Shown here one piece after another: positions 51,873 to 61,962 of a stretch of 64,000 bases of DNA; position 1 is the stretch's first letter; each line of letters begins with the position of its first letter. A program made the position numbers and the translations under genes. Source of the DNA: Ruminococcus flavefaciens (GTDB lineage Bacteria > Bacillota > Clostridia > Oscillospirales > Ruminococcaceae); the NCBI RefSeq assembly GCF_900108555.1, contig NZ_FNWV01000001.1, positions 62,001 through 126,000 on the forward strand. The letters are read 5' to 3'. The notes beneath the pieces were generated by a model. It was not told where the DNA came from, did not search any database, and saw only the letters and a list, made by a program, of their open reading frames with translations.

Positions 51873-52920
51873 ATGCTTTACCGCCTGTGCAGTAAACGCT
51901 GTACGCGCTTAACGTATTGTATACATTATTCCAGTTTGTCTTGCCTCCGCAGAGCACGAGTATATATGTCTTTTCGTTTATCTCCGCAAAAGTTGCCATG
52001 CAGTTTCCTGCTTCATCTGTAAATCCTGTTTTTCCGCCGATAATCTTTACCCCAGGCATTTCATCGCCGTACATTCTGCTGAAAAGTGTACTTTCAAATG
52101 TTAATCCCTCGGGATTTTGTTTCGTAGGCGGAACTTTATATTCAACTGCTGAGAGGACCTCACGACAGACGGGATCTTGTATTGCGTATTCAAGCATGAC
52201 CGCAATATCCTCGGCTGTACTATAATTATTTTTATCATGAAGTCCCACAACATTTGTAAAACTCGTATTTTTTAAGCCTATTTCCCTGCATTTGTCATTC
52301 ATAAGCCTGACAAACGCCTTCTCACTTCCTGCAACATATTCAGCTGCCGCAAGTGAGGCATCTGCTCCCGAGCATAAGATCATACCATACAAAGCATCCT
52401 TTAGTGTAGGAGTCTCATCAGGTGCAAATCCTGCCCTTGAAGCATCCAGAGCAATATAAGGTGCTACCATATCATATGTGATCGGTACAGTAGCCGAAAG
52501 ATCATCTATATTTTCGACAGCTACGATAAGCGTCATTATTTTTGTGAGCGACGCAGGATACAGTTTAATTTGTTCATTTCTGTAAGCAATAACTTCGCTG
52601 TCGTCAACATTTATCAGAATAGCATTCTTAGCGTCATAATCTTTTGTGAACTCCTTAGACTTGTCCGTCTTTTCAGGAAATATAACAAAAGGCACCGCCA
52701 TTTTTCCTGCTTGTTCTGTAGTAGTTTCGGAAACATCAGACAATTCGCCTGTACTTGCAACAAAACTGTCCGATACAGCACTTTCAGGAACAGTACGCCT
52801 GTTATGCTTTATCAGATAATTTGCAGCAGTTATTCCGCCAAATATAAGAACTAAAAGGAAAAACGCTGTGCCTGCTTTTAACAATTTAGCATTGCGCCAT
52901 TGCTTCCTTCTTTTGTTCAT
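51850..52920 (-). CDS. Serine D-Ala-D-Ala carboxypeptidase (S11)
   Basis: Cell-wall D,D-carboxypeptidase that trims the terminal D-Ala of pentapeptide side chains. The 356-residue protein has a basic N terminus, one membrane segment (about 15-40), a Thr/Ser-rich linker (SDVSETTTEQ), then the S11 domain with LYPASLTKIMT (SxxK), CSGADASLAAAE and GGKTGFTDEAG (KTG). The usual SxN is SGA here, a change also common in clostridial members. The ATG at 52920 has GAGGTG upstream; a TTG four codons earlier overlaps that site. It has its own consensus promoter. It is the only one of the three neighbours with the nucleophile and KTG. Confidence 0.9.
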   Translation of the reverse strand: MNKRRKQWRNAKLLKAGTAFFLLVLIFGGITAANYLIKHNRRTVPESAVSDSFVASTGELSDVSETTTEQAGKMAVPFVIFPEKTDKSKEFTKDYDAKNAILINVDDSEVIAYRNEQIKLYPASLTKIMTLIVAVENIDDLSATVPITYDMVAPYIALDASRAGFAPDETPTLKDALYGMILCSGADASLAAAEYVAGSEKAFVRLMNDKCREIGLKNTSFTNVVGLHDKNNYSTAEDIAVMLEYAIQDPVCREVLSAVEYKVPPTKQNPEGLTFESTLFSRMYGDEMPGVKIIGGKTGFTDEAGNCMATFAEINEKTYILVLCGGKTNWNNVYNTLSAYSVYCTGGKAYTPPENK

Positions 52921-52952
52921 TCTACACCTCAATTTATATCTCTGTATCTTCC

Positions 52953-52981
52953 ATTATAATACAATCTTCATATATTGTCAA
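52953..52981 (-). promoter_or_regulatory. Promoter of the S11 carboxypeptidase gene
   Basis: Fully consensus minus-strand TTGACA (52981-52976), 17-bp spacer, TATAAT (52958-52953). Confidence 0.85.
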
Positions 52982-53068
52982 CAAAATTTGCAAAATCTAC
53001 ATATTGCACAAATTTACACACTTCAAATAATGCAAAACATAAAAAACAGATTTGTTTTATAAATGTAA

Positions 53069-53102
53069 AAGTCCCTGTAATTTGAAATATACAGGGACTT
53101 CT
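53069..53102 (-). terminator. Terminator after addA
   Basis: An 11-bp stem (53069-53079 with 53090-53100) with a short T run on the minus side. Confidence 0.7.
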
Positions 53103-53104
53103 TA

Positions 53105-56100
53105 TTAAATCTCTACTGCAATATATTTTTTCAGTTCAAACGAATACAAAAACGCTTCCTTGACCTTCTTGCTTGTTGTAAGCTCAATTGCCGCTTTATA
53201 CAGTTTAAGCTGCATAGAATACCTTTCTTTCAGCTTTTCAAGAGACACTCCCCTGTCTGATTTATAATCAACTATGACTATACCGTCATTTTCTTCAAAC
53301 ATAAGGTCGATAATTCCCTTTATCATGCCGTCTGAACGTTTGAGTTTCTCAAGAGCTTCATTCTCAACATCAAGCTGTGACACAGCCACCATAAACTTCT
53401 TTTCTCTGACATATGACAGTGAAGAACATATACGTTCATAAAGTGAACTCTCAAAGAATGCTTTAACGTTTTCGAGATTTATCGACTCGGATTCTGCTAA
53501 AGATATATATCCTTTGTTCATTACATTCTCTATCTCTGACTTTGTATCTTTGATCGCATTTTCAAAATCGCAGTATTGAAAAAATGTATGAATAGCTGTA
53601 CCTCTTTCAGCTCCGCTGAGCCTTGAACCGGTTGATTTGAATTTAGGTCTTTTCAGCTTGAAATCAAATATCTCTTTATTGTTTTTAAGCTTTTTGGTTA
53701 TTTCTGTAACACTTAGCTTTGCAGGAGTTTCCGAAAGCGTCTTATCATATTCGTATGAAATTATATTTTTCATCTGTGATATGATACTCTCGTCCGCAGC
53801 TTGTTCTTTATCTTCATCAGCCTGCTCCGCATCTGCTGCATCTATACTGTCCACAAATTCATATTCAAAAAGATTTTTTTCATCATTACAGCCTTTAGGC
53901 GCACCTGCTCCAAGCTCTAAATGCTCTGAAATTTCCGCAAAAGATTTTTCGCGTATTATACTTGCCCATAACCAGTCAGAGAAGCTCTTTGCCTCGCTAA
54001 CACTGTCAGTTATATCTCCATTATGCAATACACAGCTTTCAATAATGGAATTAACTCTTTTCAATGCCTTTTCGCCGCATTTTAAGTTTATAAAAAGCTG
54101 CTGCTTTGCTCTTGTAAGGGCAACATAAAGCAATCGCATTTCTTCACTTCTTGTGTCTCTTTCCTCTTCAGCGGAAAGCATTACCTGCTGAAAGGTCTTG
54201 TATTTTCTGTAAAGACTCGGATCATAAAGTACATAGCCTATGCGTCCGTCTGGGCTGCACATTACTGTTTTTGAGTCAAATTGAAAGTTCACTGACGTTT
54301 CCGCAATAAAAACAAAAGGAAATTCCAATCCTTTTGATCTGTGCATAGTAAGTACAGAAACATAATCACCTGAGGAAGCTGCGACTTTTCCCTGTGCGTA
54401 GTCACCGTTTTCCATTACTCTATCAAGATGTCTCAGGAAACCATTAAGACCGCCTGAGCCGTCAAATGCAGCTGTAGCTTCATAATTCTGAGCATACTGT
54501 ATAAGTGCGCGCAGATTAGCTCTTTTTTTCTCGCCGTCACTGTAAAGCTGCATTACAGAGATAAAGTCTGTAGAGTCGTATATCTCACCTATGAGCTCTC
54601 CTATATTCATGGTGACAGAATCCAGTCGGAATGCATCGATAGACTCCAGAAACTCCCTGCATCTCTCGCAAAGGAACATATCATCACATTCGCTGTACTC
54701 CCCGCCAACAATACCCTGAATTATAGAAAACAAAGGTCTTTTTTTGTCATATGATCTTATTACAGCTATATCCTCAATACTGAACATATACATAGGCGAA
54801 GTCATTACAGCTGCAAGAGATATATCCTGTATCGGATTGCTGATAACTCTTAAAAGATCAATAAGCACTGCTATCTCTCGCGCTTTGAGATACCCTGTTT
54901 CTTCACTTCCTTTTGCAGGAATACCAATTTTGTTCAGTTCTTCCGCATATGTGTTTATATGCTTGTTATTCCTTACAAGTATGCAGAAATCAGAGGGACA
55001 GCATGGACGACTTGTACCATCTCTTTCAGTGACCGCAACGCCTGCTCCGATCATGTCAGATATTTTTTTTGCTGTATACAGTACTTCCATATTAAGCTTT
55101 TCAGCTTCTTCATCTTCAACAACATCATCTTTTATAAACGCAAAATGAGTAATCCTTTGTGATGCATCATCGTCCGCATACTGCCCAGCACCGAAATACA
55201 GCTTTTCATCATCTGTATAATGTATATCTCCGCACTTTTCCGACATTATCTGCTCAAATACAAAGTTTACAAAATCTATTACCTGAGGAGAACTTCTGAA
55301 ATTCTTATTCAGGATAATAGCCTGATTTTTACATTTACTGTCAGGAGAATATGGCTCTGAACTGTGCAATGTATTTATAAAATTACGAGGATTGGCAAGT
55401 CTGAAACGATAAATGGACTGCTTAACATCTCCCACAAGAAATACATTACTTCCGTAAAGCGGCTCACCATTTTCATCTGTTCGGAAATCCTTCGAGATAA
55501 GCTTAAAGATAAGATCCTGCTTATTATTGGAGTCCTGATACTCATCTATCATTATTATATCGTAATAATCGGATATTCTCTCGGCAATTTCGCTTCTGAC
55601 AATATCACCGCTGTCATCTGACTCCGTAAGCAGCTCTAAGGCTATTCGTTCACCGTCATCAAAAGAAAGACCGTTCTTTTCGCATTTCTTTTCCCAGATA
55701 AGCTCCTGATATTTTTTGAGCATTTCCGCAAGAATTACAGTTACTTCACCGCACTCCCTGTAATCGCTCTCAACTGACAAAACACTGTTTATTACCTTTG
55801 CCGCAGTCTTTTTTATTAGGTCACGCTTTTTCTTGTATATCTCGCGCAAAGCTTTATCATGAGGCGTTTTTCCAACTCTTACAAGATCAGAAAAATCCTG
55901 TGCTTTTACAGCTTCTCTTTCATCGGGAAGTCGGTTGGTTCTGAAAACTGCAAGCAGATCAGATATCCTGTCATAATCCTCTTCCGCCAAAGCATATGAT
56001 TTCGCAGCGGCAGCCGATGACATATCCGGGAATATCCTGTTTATAAGTCCGATATTATCATCAGCTGTTTTAAGAGCCTTTTCAAGCTCTGATATCATAG

Positions 56101-56734
56101 CTGCCATAAGGCTCTTGAAATAAAACGAGTCATTTATATCGCCCTTATACATATCAACAGCTTTATCGAGCCATTTATCCCTGAAAGGAACAGATGAAAG
56201 GAAATTGTCTGCTCTTTCTATTACTTCAATAAGCCTTTTCTCGTCTTTTATACAAAACCTGTCATACATGAACGATATCTTTTCGTACTCGTTTTCGCTG
56301 TAATAGTTTATAAGCTCGTCCATAGCCCGTGCTCTGAGAACCTTATTATCACTGTCGTCAAGAACTGCAAATCCCGAAGTAACTCCTGTATCGCCCATAT
56401 TATCACGTATCAAGTCAAAACAAAAAGAGTTGATAGTAGATATCCTCGCACTCTGGAGAAGTATCTGCTGTTTCAGCAAATGCTTATCATCAGGACGTTC
56501 GTTTATAAGCTCTCTGAGCTTTATATCAAGACGTTTTTTTAGCTCGGAAGCTGCATCATTGGTAAACGTTACAACGATCATTCTGTCTGCTCTTACGCCT
56601 GAACTGCTGTCTGCAATGAGTTTTACGAGTCTTTCTGTAAGAACTGCTGTTTTGCCGCTTCCTGCCGCAGCCGAGACAATAAGCGATGTGTCTCTTGCAT
56701 CAATGGCATTCTGCTGCTGTTGTGTCCAGCTCAT
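53105..56734 (-). CDS. addA: ATP-dependent helicase/nuclease AddA
   Basis: Helicase and nuclease subunit of the AddAB double-strand break repair enzyme, Firmicutes counterpart of RecBCD, of 1209 residues. Walker A SAAAGSGKTAVLTERL is near the N terminus. MIDEYQDSNNKQDLIF is motif II, VLTMHRSKGLEFPFVFI motif V, and LLYVALTRAKQQL motif VI. The C-terminal RecB-type nuclease has GIIDLMFEENDGIVIVDYKSD. The ATG at 56734 has AAAGGAG upstream; a GTG two codons earlier is too close to it. It follows addB after two bases. Confidence 0.97.
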   Translation of the reverse strand: MSWTQQQQNAIDARDTSLIVSAAAGSGKTAVLTERLVKLIADSSSGVRADRMIVVTFTNDAASELKKRLDIKLRELINERPDDKHLLKQQILLQSARISTINSFCFDLIRDNMGDTGVTSGFAVLDDSDNKVLRARAMDELINYYSENEYEKISFMYDRFCIKDEKRLIEVIERADNFLSSVPFRDKWLDKAVDMYKGDINDSFYFKSLMAAMISELEKALKTADDNIGLINRIFPDMSSAAAAKSYALAEEDYDRISDLLAVFRTNRLPDEREAVKAQDFSDLVRVGKTPHDKALREIYKKKRDLIKKTAAKVINSVLSVESDYRECGEVTVILAEMLKKYQELIWEKKCEKNGLSFDDGERIALELLTESDDSGDIVRSEIAERISDYYDIIMIDEYQDSNNKQDLIFKLISKDFRTDENGEPLYGSNVFLVGDVKQSIYRFRLANPRNFINTLHSSEPYSPDSKCKNQAIILNKNFRSSPQVIDFVNFVFEQIMSEKCGDIHYTDDEKLYFGAGQYADDDASQRITHFAFIKDDVVEDEEAEKLNMEVLYTAKKISDMIGAGVAVTERDGTSRPCCPSDFCILVRNNKHINTYAEELNKIGIPAKGSEETGYLKAREIAVLIDLLRVISNPIQDISLAAVMTSPMYMFSIEDIAVIRSYDKKRPLFSIIQGIVGGEYSECDDMFLCERCREFLESIDAFRLDSVTMNIGELIGEIYDSTDFISVMQLYSDGEKKRANLRALIQYAQNYEATAAFDGSGGLNGFLRHLDRVMENGDYAQGKVAASSGDYVSVLTMHRSKGLEFPFVFIAETSVNFQFDSKTVMCSPDGRIGYVLYDPSLYRKYKTFQQVMLSAEEERDTRSEEMRLLYVALTRAKQQLFINLKCGEKALKRVNSIIESCVLHNGDITDSVSEAKSFSDWLWASIIREKSFAEISEHLELGAGAPKGCNDEKNLFEYEFVDSIDAADAEQADEDKEQAADESIISQMKNIISYEYDKTLSETPAKLSVTEITKKLKNNKEIFDFKLKRPKFKSTGSRLSGAERGTAIHTFFQYCDFENAIKDTKSEIENVMNKGYISLAESESINLENVKAFFESSLYERICSSLSYVREKKFMVAVSQLDVENEALEKLKRSDGMIKGIIDLMFEENDGIVIVDYKSDRGVSLEKLKERYSMQLKLYKAAIELTTSKKVKEAFLYSFELKKYIAVEI

Positions 56735-56736
56735 GT

Positions 56737-59700
56737 TCACTTCTCCTTTCCGCTGAATTTTTTACCGAGTATTTCTTCTGCTTCTGCAATTTCAGATGCA
56801 TCAGGAACCTTTTTCCGTTCAAGTTCGGAATTATCGCATATATTTACATACTCACAGTATGTGCAGGGGATCTTACCGTCGATAACGAGCGGTTCAGCTT
56901 CTGCATTTCCGTCAAGAAGTGACTCTGCCATACTGATAAGCTTTGAATACGTATAATTTCTCAGCAGTGTCATTCCCTCAGACGATACACATGACGAATT
57001 CTTATCGGGAACACCGTTTTTATCGAGCTTTACAGGTATGAACTCTCCGCCAACATCTTTTTCCATAGCTTCAAGTATAGCCATATCCCCGAGAACAAGT
57101 CCGCTTGTTTTCAGAGATGACTTAACTGCACTGCTGTTTCTTGATGAAACTTTATGCGGTTCAAGGTGTACATCTGCTATCCTTACAGGAGAATAAAGTA
57201 CCCCCGCAGGCTCATATCCTTCGTACAGACCGCCTTTATCGGTAGAAGCGAACAAATACAGAAGCATCTGCATATTTATTCCGCAAGCAAGAGTTTCAGA
57301 AGTTATCTCCTTTCGGCTGCTCTTATAGTCAATTATTCTGAGGTAATCCTCGCCGTTTATATTGCAAACATCTGCTCTGTCAACTATTCCGCCGAAGCTC
57401 AGCTCCTTATCATCTCCGAACGGCAGAATGACAGAATGGCTTTCACGCAGATCAAGCTCAAAATCATGAGGCACAAAATCAGAAGCCATAAGCGACTGCT
57501 GAGTATATAGGAATACATCTGACATTCGCTCGGTAAGCTTATTGAATATAAGCTCAAACTTCGCATCTTTACCGAAATCACCTGCAAGGGTTTCATTCTT
57601 ATATTTTTCAGCGCACTTATTCACTTCATTTTGTACATCATCATACGACATATTTACAAAGTCAGACTTTGTACGTGAAGCAAGTATACCGTAGAAGCAC
57701 TCATGTGTAAGTTCACCTGCTATCCTTGCGTCAAGACTGACCTTTTCATTCAGTCTTAACCTGAGGCATTTATCACAGAAATACTTGAAGTGGCAGAGAT
57801 TATACTCCTCAAGACCTGTTGAAGAAAGCCTGAACGGCTCAAAATCCTGTATCTTCTCCATAATATTCCTGTCTATCTTGTAATTCTGAGAATGATCTCC
57901 CCTGCTGAGAACATAATTAAGTCTTCTTCGGTACTCGGGATCACTCATTAGCAGACTCCTTATGGACGAAACCGAAGCATCTGCGGTATTACGCTCCTGC
58001 ATATAGTGATAAAAGGCTGAATGAAGAGTGACCGCATAGAAATCAACAGGTATTTCCTCATCTTTTTTTCTGATGCTTTTATCACCGAACATTCCAATTA
58101 TCCTGTCCACTATCGGTGCTGGATATTTAGCCTGTCCGCCAAGATCAGAAAGCGGATAGGTTATAAAAAGCTTATCCGAAGCAGCTGATATAGCCTTATA
58201 TACTACAAGACGCTCCGATGCGATAAGCTCCGAAAGAGGTGTGGACAACTCTATCCCGTGTTCAGCAAGCTTTGTTTTATCCGCTTCCGAAAAAAGTCCG
58301 TGCAGACTTATCTGATTTGGGAAATCGCCGTCATTAGCTCCCATTATGAAAACTATTTTCGGAGAATCAAGTCGTGCCATTCTCGCAGAAGCTGCTGTGA
58401 CAGCATCAAGAGTCTGCGGCGGAACCGAATACTTTATCCTGCCTATCATTGATCTGATGATCCTGTTTACCTCTGAAAAGCTTATTTCATGTTCTCCGAG
58501 AGTATCATTGATACAGTCAAGAATATCTATCAGACACCCCCATAATCTTTTAAGCTCTGCTGCTTCGTAATCCTTGTCCAGATCTATAAGCTCTCCCATA
58601 AGACGGGCAGTATTTTTCTCCGCACCACATTCAACAAGATGATCGTACAGATGCACACATATCTTGTCAGCAGTTTTATCACGTTTCAGGCACTTTTTCA
58701 GCTTTATGACAGGCTCGATAACACGCACTCTTATTCCTTCGAGGAGTTCAAGCTCGTTATCCAGCGCAGTAAACGGCTCAGTCCACATATCACCGTCAAC
58801 GTCCCACTTATAGCAATAGTTTTCGAGCAGCGACGTTTCTGTAAGCGATACATCAAGGAGTCCGCTTTTCAAAAGCCTGAATATCTGTTCGGACCTGAAT
58901 TTACGGCTTACAAGTATATCAAGCAGCGTAAGAAAAAACACCATAACAGCCGTATGATCAACAGCTTTTTCAAGGCTCAGGAAGTACGGGATATCATATC
59001 TCTTGAATGCTGCTTTAAGTACATCTGAATAGCTTGCGATATCATTTGAGATTATAGCTATATCACGATATCTCAGAGAATGATCTTCATACAGCAGATG
59101 TTTTACGGCAGCACAAACATACTCCGCTTCACTGTACATATCTCTTGCTTCAAAAATATGCACATTCTCAGCTTTTGGAGCTTTATCAGGTTCATTTTTC
59201 AAATTTCTCAGTCCACGGCTGCTGACAAATTCAAGATCGGGAGTTTTAAATCTGTGATATTCATTGCACTGTGTGATCATACATTCTTTGCCAAGCTCAC
59301 GGCATATACCCGAAAGCTTTCTGTACGTATCGTTAACAGTTTCAAAGAGAGTGTATTCGCCTGCATTGACATCATCTGTTCTCAATGTGATAATAACATT
59401 TTCCGAGGAAGAGATCATTACTCTCAGCATCTCATACTGATCGGCGGTAAAGCTCTCGAACTCATCAAGAAATACAGTCTTTCCGCAAAAGTATCTGTTC
59501 AGATTTGCAACATTTGCGGCTTCGCGGATATTGTCAAGTTCGTCCTTAAAACCGTATTCCTCCATTAATCGCTGATATTCAAGGTATATGGCAGCAACAT
59601 CATTTGTCTTGTCCATAAGCCTTCTGTCAAGGAGCTGCGAACGCTGTACAAGCTCCTCGGGAGTAACTCCTGCACGTTTCATATCACGTATAAGTGTAGT

Positions 59701-60072
59701 TATCTCCTCTGCAAAGCCGCTCTGCATACTCTGTCTGCGGAAACTGCTGAGAGACTCAGGACGCGACAAAGCTGATGAAACAGCCTGATACACAAGTATC
59801 ATCTTAGCCATTTCATCAGCAAATTCACCTTTTCTGTCAGGATCACCGTAGATCTGAAAAAGCTGTCTCGCAAGACCTGTAAAGCTCAGTGAAAACAATT
59901 CATTGAAGTTTTCAGCTCCGAGGTAGAAATAAAGCTTCTTATCAAAATCCTGAGAATACTGTTCGGGAACTAAAATACATAATTTATCGGCAGCAGAACA
60001 CTTTTCTTCTATTCGTCCGAACATCTTCGTTGTTTTTCCGCTGCCTGACGGACCGATAATAAATTCTACCAT
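56737..60072 (-). CDS. addB: ATP-dependent helicase/nuclease AddB
   Basis: Partner subunit of AddA, 1111 residues, binds Chi-type sequences and carries a second nuclease. The N-terminal P-loop is GPSGSGKTTKM. Helicase-like segments follow (EFESFTADQYEML; IVFIMGANDGDFP). The C terminus has LRIIDYKSSRKEITS and Cys residues for an iron-sulfur cluster (NLCHFKYFCDKC; CTYCEYVNIC). The ribosome site AGGAG is about six bases before ATG. It is followed directly by addA. Confidence 0.96.
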   Translation of the reverse strand: MVEFIIGPSGSGKTTKMFGRIEEKCSAADKLCILVPEQYSQDFDKKLYFYLGAENFNELFSLSFTGLARQLFQIYGDPDRKGEFADEMAKMILVYQAVSSALSRPESLSSFRRQSMQSGFAEEITTLIRDMKRAGVTPEELVQRSQLLDRRLMDKTNDVAAIYLEYQRLMEEYGFKDELDNIREAANVANLNRYFCGKTVFLDEFESFTADQYEMLRVMISSSENVIITLRTDDVNAGEYTLFETVNDTYRKLSGICRELGKECMITQCNEYHRFKTPDLEFVSSRGLRNLKNEPDKAPKAENVHIFEARDMYSEAEYVCAAVKHLLYEDHSLRYRDIAIISNDIASYSDVLKAAFKRYDIPYFLSLEKAVDHTAVMVFFLTLLDILVSRKFRSEQIFRLLKSGLLDVSLTETSLLENYCYKWDVDGDMWTEPFTALDNELELLEGIRVRVIEPVIKLKKCLKRDKTADKICVHLYDHLVECGAEKNTARLMGELIDLDKDYEAAELKRLWGCLIDILDCINDTLGEHEISFSEVNRIIRSMIGRIKYSVPPQTLDAVTAASARMARLDSPKIVFIMGANDGDFPNQISLHGLFSEADKTKLAEHGIELSTPLSELIASERLVVYKAISAASDKLFITYPLSDLGGQAKYPAPIVDRIIGMFGDKSIRKKDEEIPVDFYAVTLHSAFYHYMQERNTADASVSSIRSLLMSDPEYRRRLNYVLSRGDHSQNYKIDRNIMEKIQDFEPFRLSSTGLEEYNLCHFKYFCDKCLRLRLNEKVSLDARIAGELTHECFYGILASRTKSDFVNMSYDDVQNEVNKCAEKYKNETLAGDFGKDAKFELIFNKLTERMSDVFLYTQQSLMASDFVPHDFELDLRESHSVILPFGDDKELSFGGIVDRADVCNINGEDYLRIIDYKSSRKEITSETLACGINMQMLLYLFASTDKGGLYEGYEPAGVLYSPVRIADVHLEPHKVSSRNSSAVKSSLKTSGLVLGDMAILEAMEKDVGGEFIPVKLDKNGVPDKNSSCVSSEGMTLLRNYTYSKLISMAESLLDGNAEAEPLVIDGKIPCTYCEYVNICDNSELERKKVPDASEIAEAEEILGKKFSGKEK

Positions 60073-60091
60073 AATTTCTCCTGTTATACAA

Positions 60092-60126
60092 AATATGCAT
60101 ACCGCAAAACACGGTATGCATATTGA
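60092..60126 (-). terminator. Terminator after the GH25 gene
   Basis: A 13-bp perfect stem (60092-60104 with 60112-60124) with a T-rich run on the minus side. Confidence 0.8.
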
Positions 60127-60136
60127 ATTTCATTGC

Positions 60137-61753
60137 TTAAAAGCCGTTAAGATGAGCTTCTTTCATTACCTTCGGGAAATTGATATATGCGTAATCGCAG
60201 CAAACGATCCCGTTTATACCGTTGATCTTGCCTGTACCTGAATACTGCCACATATTATAGTTCTTAGTAAAGCTTGGCGTTGTAACTCCGTAATGAGCTA
60301 CCCACACATCATAAGACTTGAATAAAGATTCATCAAGTCTTGTGCTGAGGAAGTTTACATTGCTCTTTATACCTACATAGTAGCCTTTCTTTTCAAGAGT
60401 TGAACAGAAAGCTTTAGCTATTTCCGAAAGCTCTTTATTGCTGAGAGAATTCAGACAGACATCTTCAAGGCTGTAATATACAGGATAAGCATATTTTTTA
60501 TCCTTTATAACTTCGTAGCAAGCCTCTGCCTCAAGCACAGCGTCTTCAGGTGATGAAGCATAACTGTACCAGTAAACTCCGCAGTCGATACCCGCCTTTG
60601 CTGCACCTTCGATATTTGCCTCAAAATACTTATCCTTCTGTGATGAAAGATTACCGTATCCTGCACGTATTATAGCAAAATCGACACCTGATTTTGCGAC
60701 CTTGTCCCAGTCTATCTTAGCCTGCCATACCGAAACATCTATACCCTTGGCAACCACCTTCTCCGTAGATGCAGGATACTGCACGGAAGAAACATTTGTC
60801 TCTGTACCGTCAGGATCATAAGTATCAGGAGAAATGATGTAAGGATAATTTATGTAACAGTGATCGAGATCAACATCTGTATTGATACCGTTTACTCTTC
60901 CGACCTCGCAGTGCTGCCACATACCGTAATTTCCAGTATATCCGGGAACTTTAACATTCCAGTGAGCCACCCATACAGCATACTTATCAAGGACCTGCTG
61001 ATATACCTTAGTTGTCAGGAGACTTGAAAAGCTGTATACACCTGCATGAAATCCCTTTGACTCGATAGTTGAGCAGAAAGAATCTATCATAGCCGATACT
61101 TCAGCTGTAGACATTTTTTTATGCTTTGGCTCTTCAATATCGAAATAAACAGGATACTGAATGGAATAGTCCTTTATTATCTGATAACAGCCCTCTGCTT
61201 CCTGACGAGCATCTTCAGCATTGTCAGCATAGCTGTACCAGTAGATACCAACGTTCATGCCCACCTTCTGGGCTTCTTCGATATTGTATTTGAACCATGT
61301 ATCCATCTGATTTGGATACTTATAGGCATTGCCGTAGCCTGCCCTTATAATAGCGAAATCAATTCCGCTCTCCTTGACAGTCTTCCAGTCGATCTTACCC
61401 TGTGAATAGGAAACATCAATACCTTCCGATCTTCTGTACATCAGCTCTGGATCACCCGAATGGATCTTTACATACTTCTGATGTGCATCATAAATATCAA
61501 ATACATTGAAAGGTATTTCAGATGTGGCTTCAACATTAGTATCCGCAGCATCGACCGTTACATCTGATGAACTGCCGACTGCCCATACATTTGAGGATAT
61601 CCCACTGCTGTCAGGCTCTTTACTTTCCGAAAAAATTGTGCTATCATATATATCAGTAACAGGATCGTTCGCAGCGAAAGCCTGCAACGCTGTTGCCGAA
61701 CACATAACAGTACTAACCATCAATACTGAAAGCAAGCTTTTTAATTTGCCCAT
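60137..61753 (-). CDS. Secreted lysozyme with two GH25 domains, second degenerate
   Basis: A 538-residue secreted protein with a signal peptide (about 1-28, cleavage after AFA) and two GH25 muramidase-like domains. Domain 1 (from about residue 109) has GIDVSYSQGKIDW and the catalytic YFDIEE (Asp205, Glu207), ending VDLDHCYINY. Domain 2 (from about residue 338) has GIDVSVWQAKIDW but YYSLED (Ser428 for the Asp), and the end reads VCCDYAYINF where VDLD is expected. So domain 1 should cut peptidoglycan, while domain 2 may only bind it. The ribosome site AAGGAG is about 11 bases before ATG. It has its own promoter and terminator. Confidence 0.88.
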   Translation of the reverse strand: MGKLKSLLSVLMVSTVMCSATALQAFAANDPVTDIYDSTIFSESKEPDSSGISSNVWAVGSSSDVTVDAADTNVEATSEIPFNVFDIYDAHQKYVKIHSGDPELMYRRSEGIDVSYSQGKIDWKTVKESGIDFAIIRAGYGNAYKYPNQMDTWFKYNIEEAQKVGMNVGIYWYSYADNAEDARQEAEGCYQIIKDYSIQYPVYFDIEEPKHKKMSTAEVSAMIDSFCSTIESKGFHAGVYSFSSLLTTKVYQQVLDKYAVWVAHWNVKVPGYTGNYGMWQHCEVGRVNGINTDVDLDHCYINYPYIISPDTYDPDGTETNVSSVQYPASTEKVVAKGIDVSVWQAKIDWDKVAKSGVDFAIIRAGYGNLSSQKDKYFEANIEGAAKAGIDCGVYWYSYASSPEDAVLEAEACYEVIKDKKYAYPVYYSLEDVCLNSLSNKELSEIAKAFCSTLEKKGYYVGIKSNVNFLSTRLDESLFKSYDVWVAHYGVTTPSFTKNYNMWQYSGTGKINGINGIVCCDYAYINFPKVMKEAHLNGF

Positions 61754-61819
61754 GGCTGATCTAACTCCTTTTCATAAACGTAACAAAAAGAAAACGTCAA
61801 TTTCGTTTCAATTTTGTAT

Positions 61820-61848
61820 ATTATAACATTTTTTCTGAGATAATTCAA
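61820..61848 (-). promoter_or_regulatory. Promoter of the GH25 gene
   Basis: Minus-strand TTGAAT (61848-61843), 17-bp spacer, TATAAT (61825-61820). Confidence 0.75.
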
Positions 61849-61962
61849 CCTCTAAAAGAAAAAAAGCAGATTTAAACATTAAATTTTGTAAGGTATGAAG
61901 AAAAAAGCAAATATTTTTTGTAACTTATAGATACTTTTTTGTAATATTTAGGTGATATAAAG

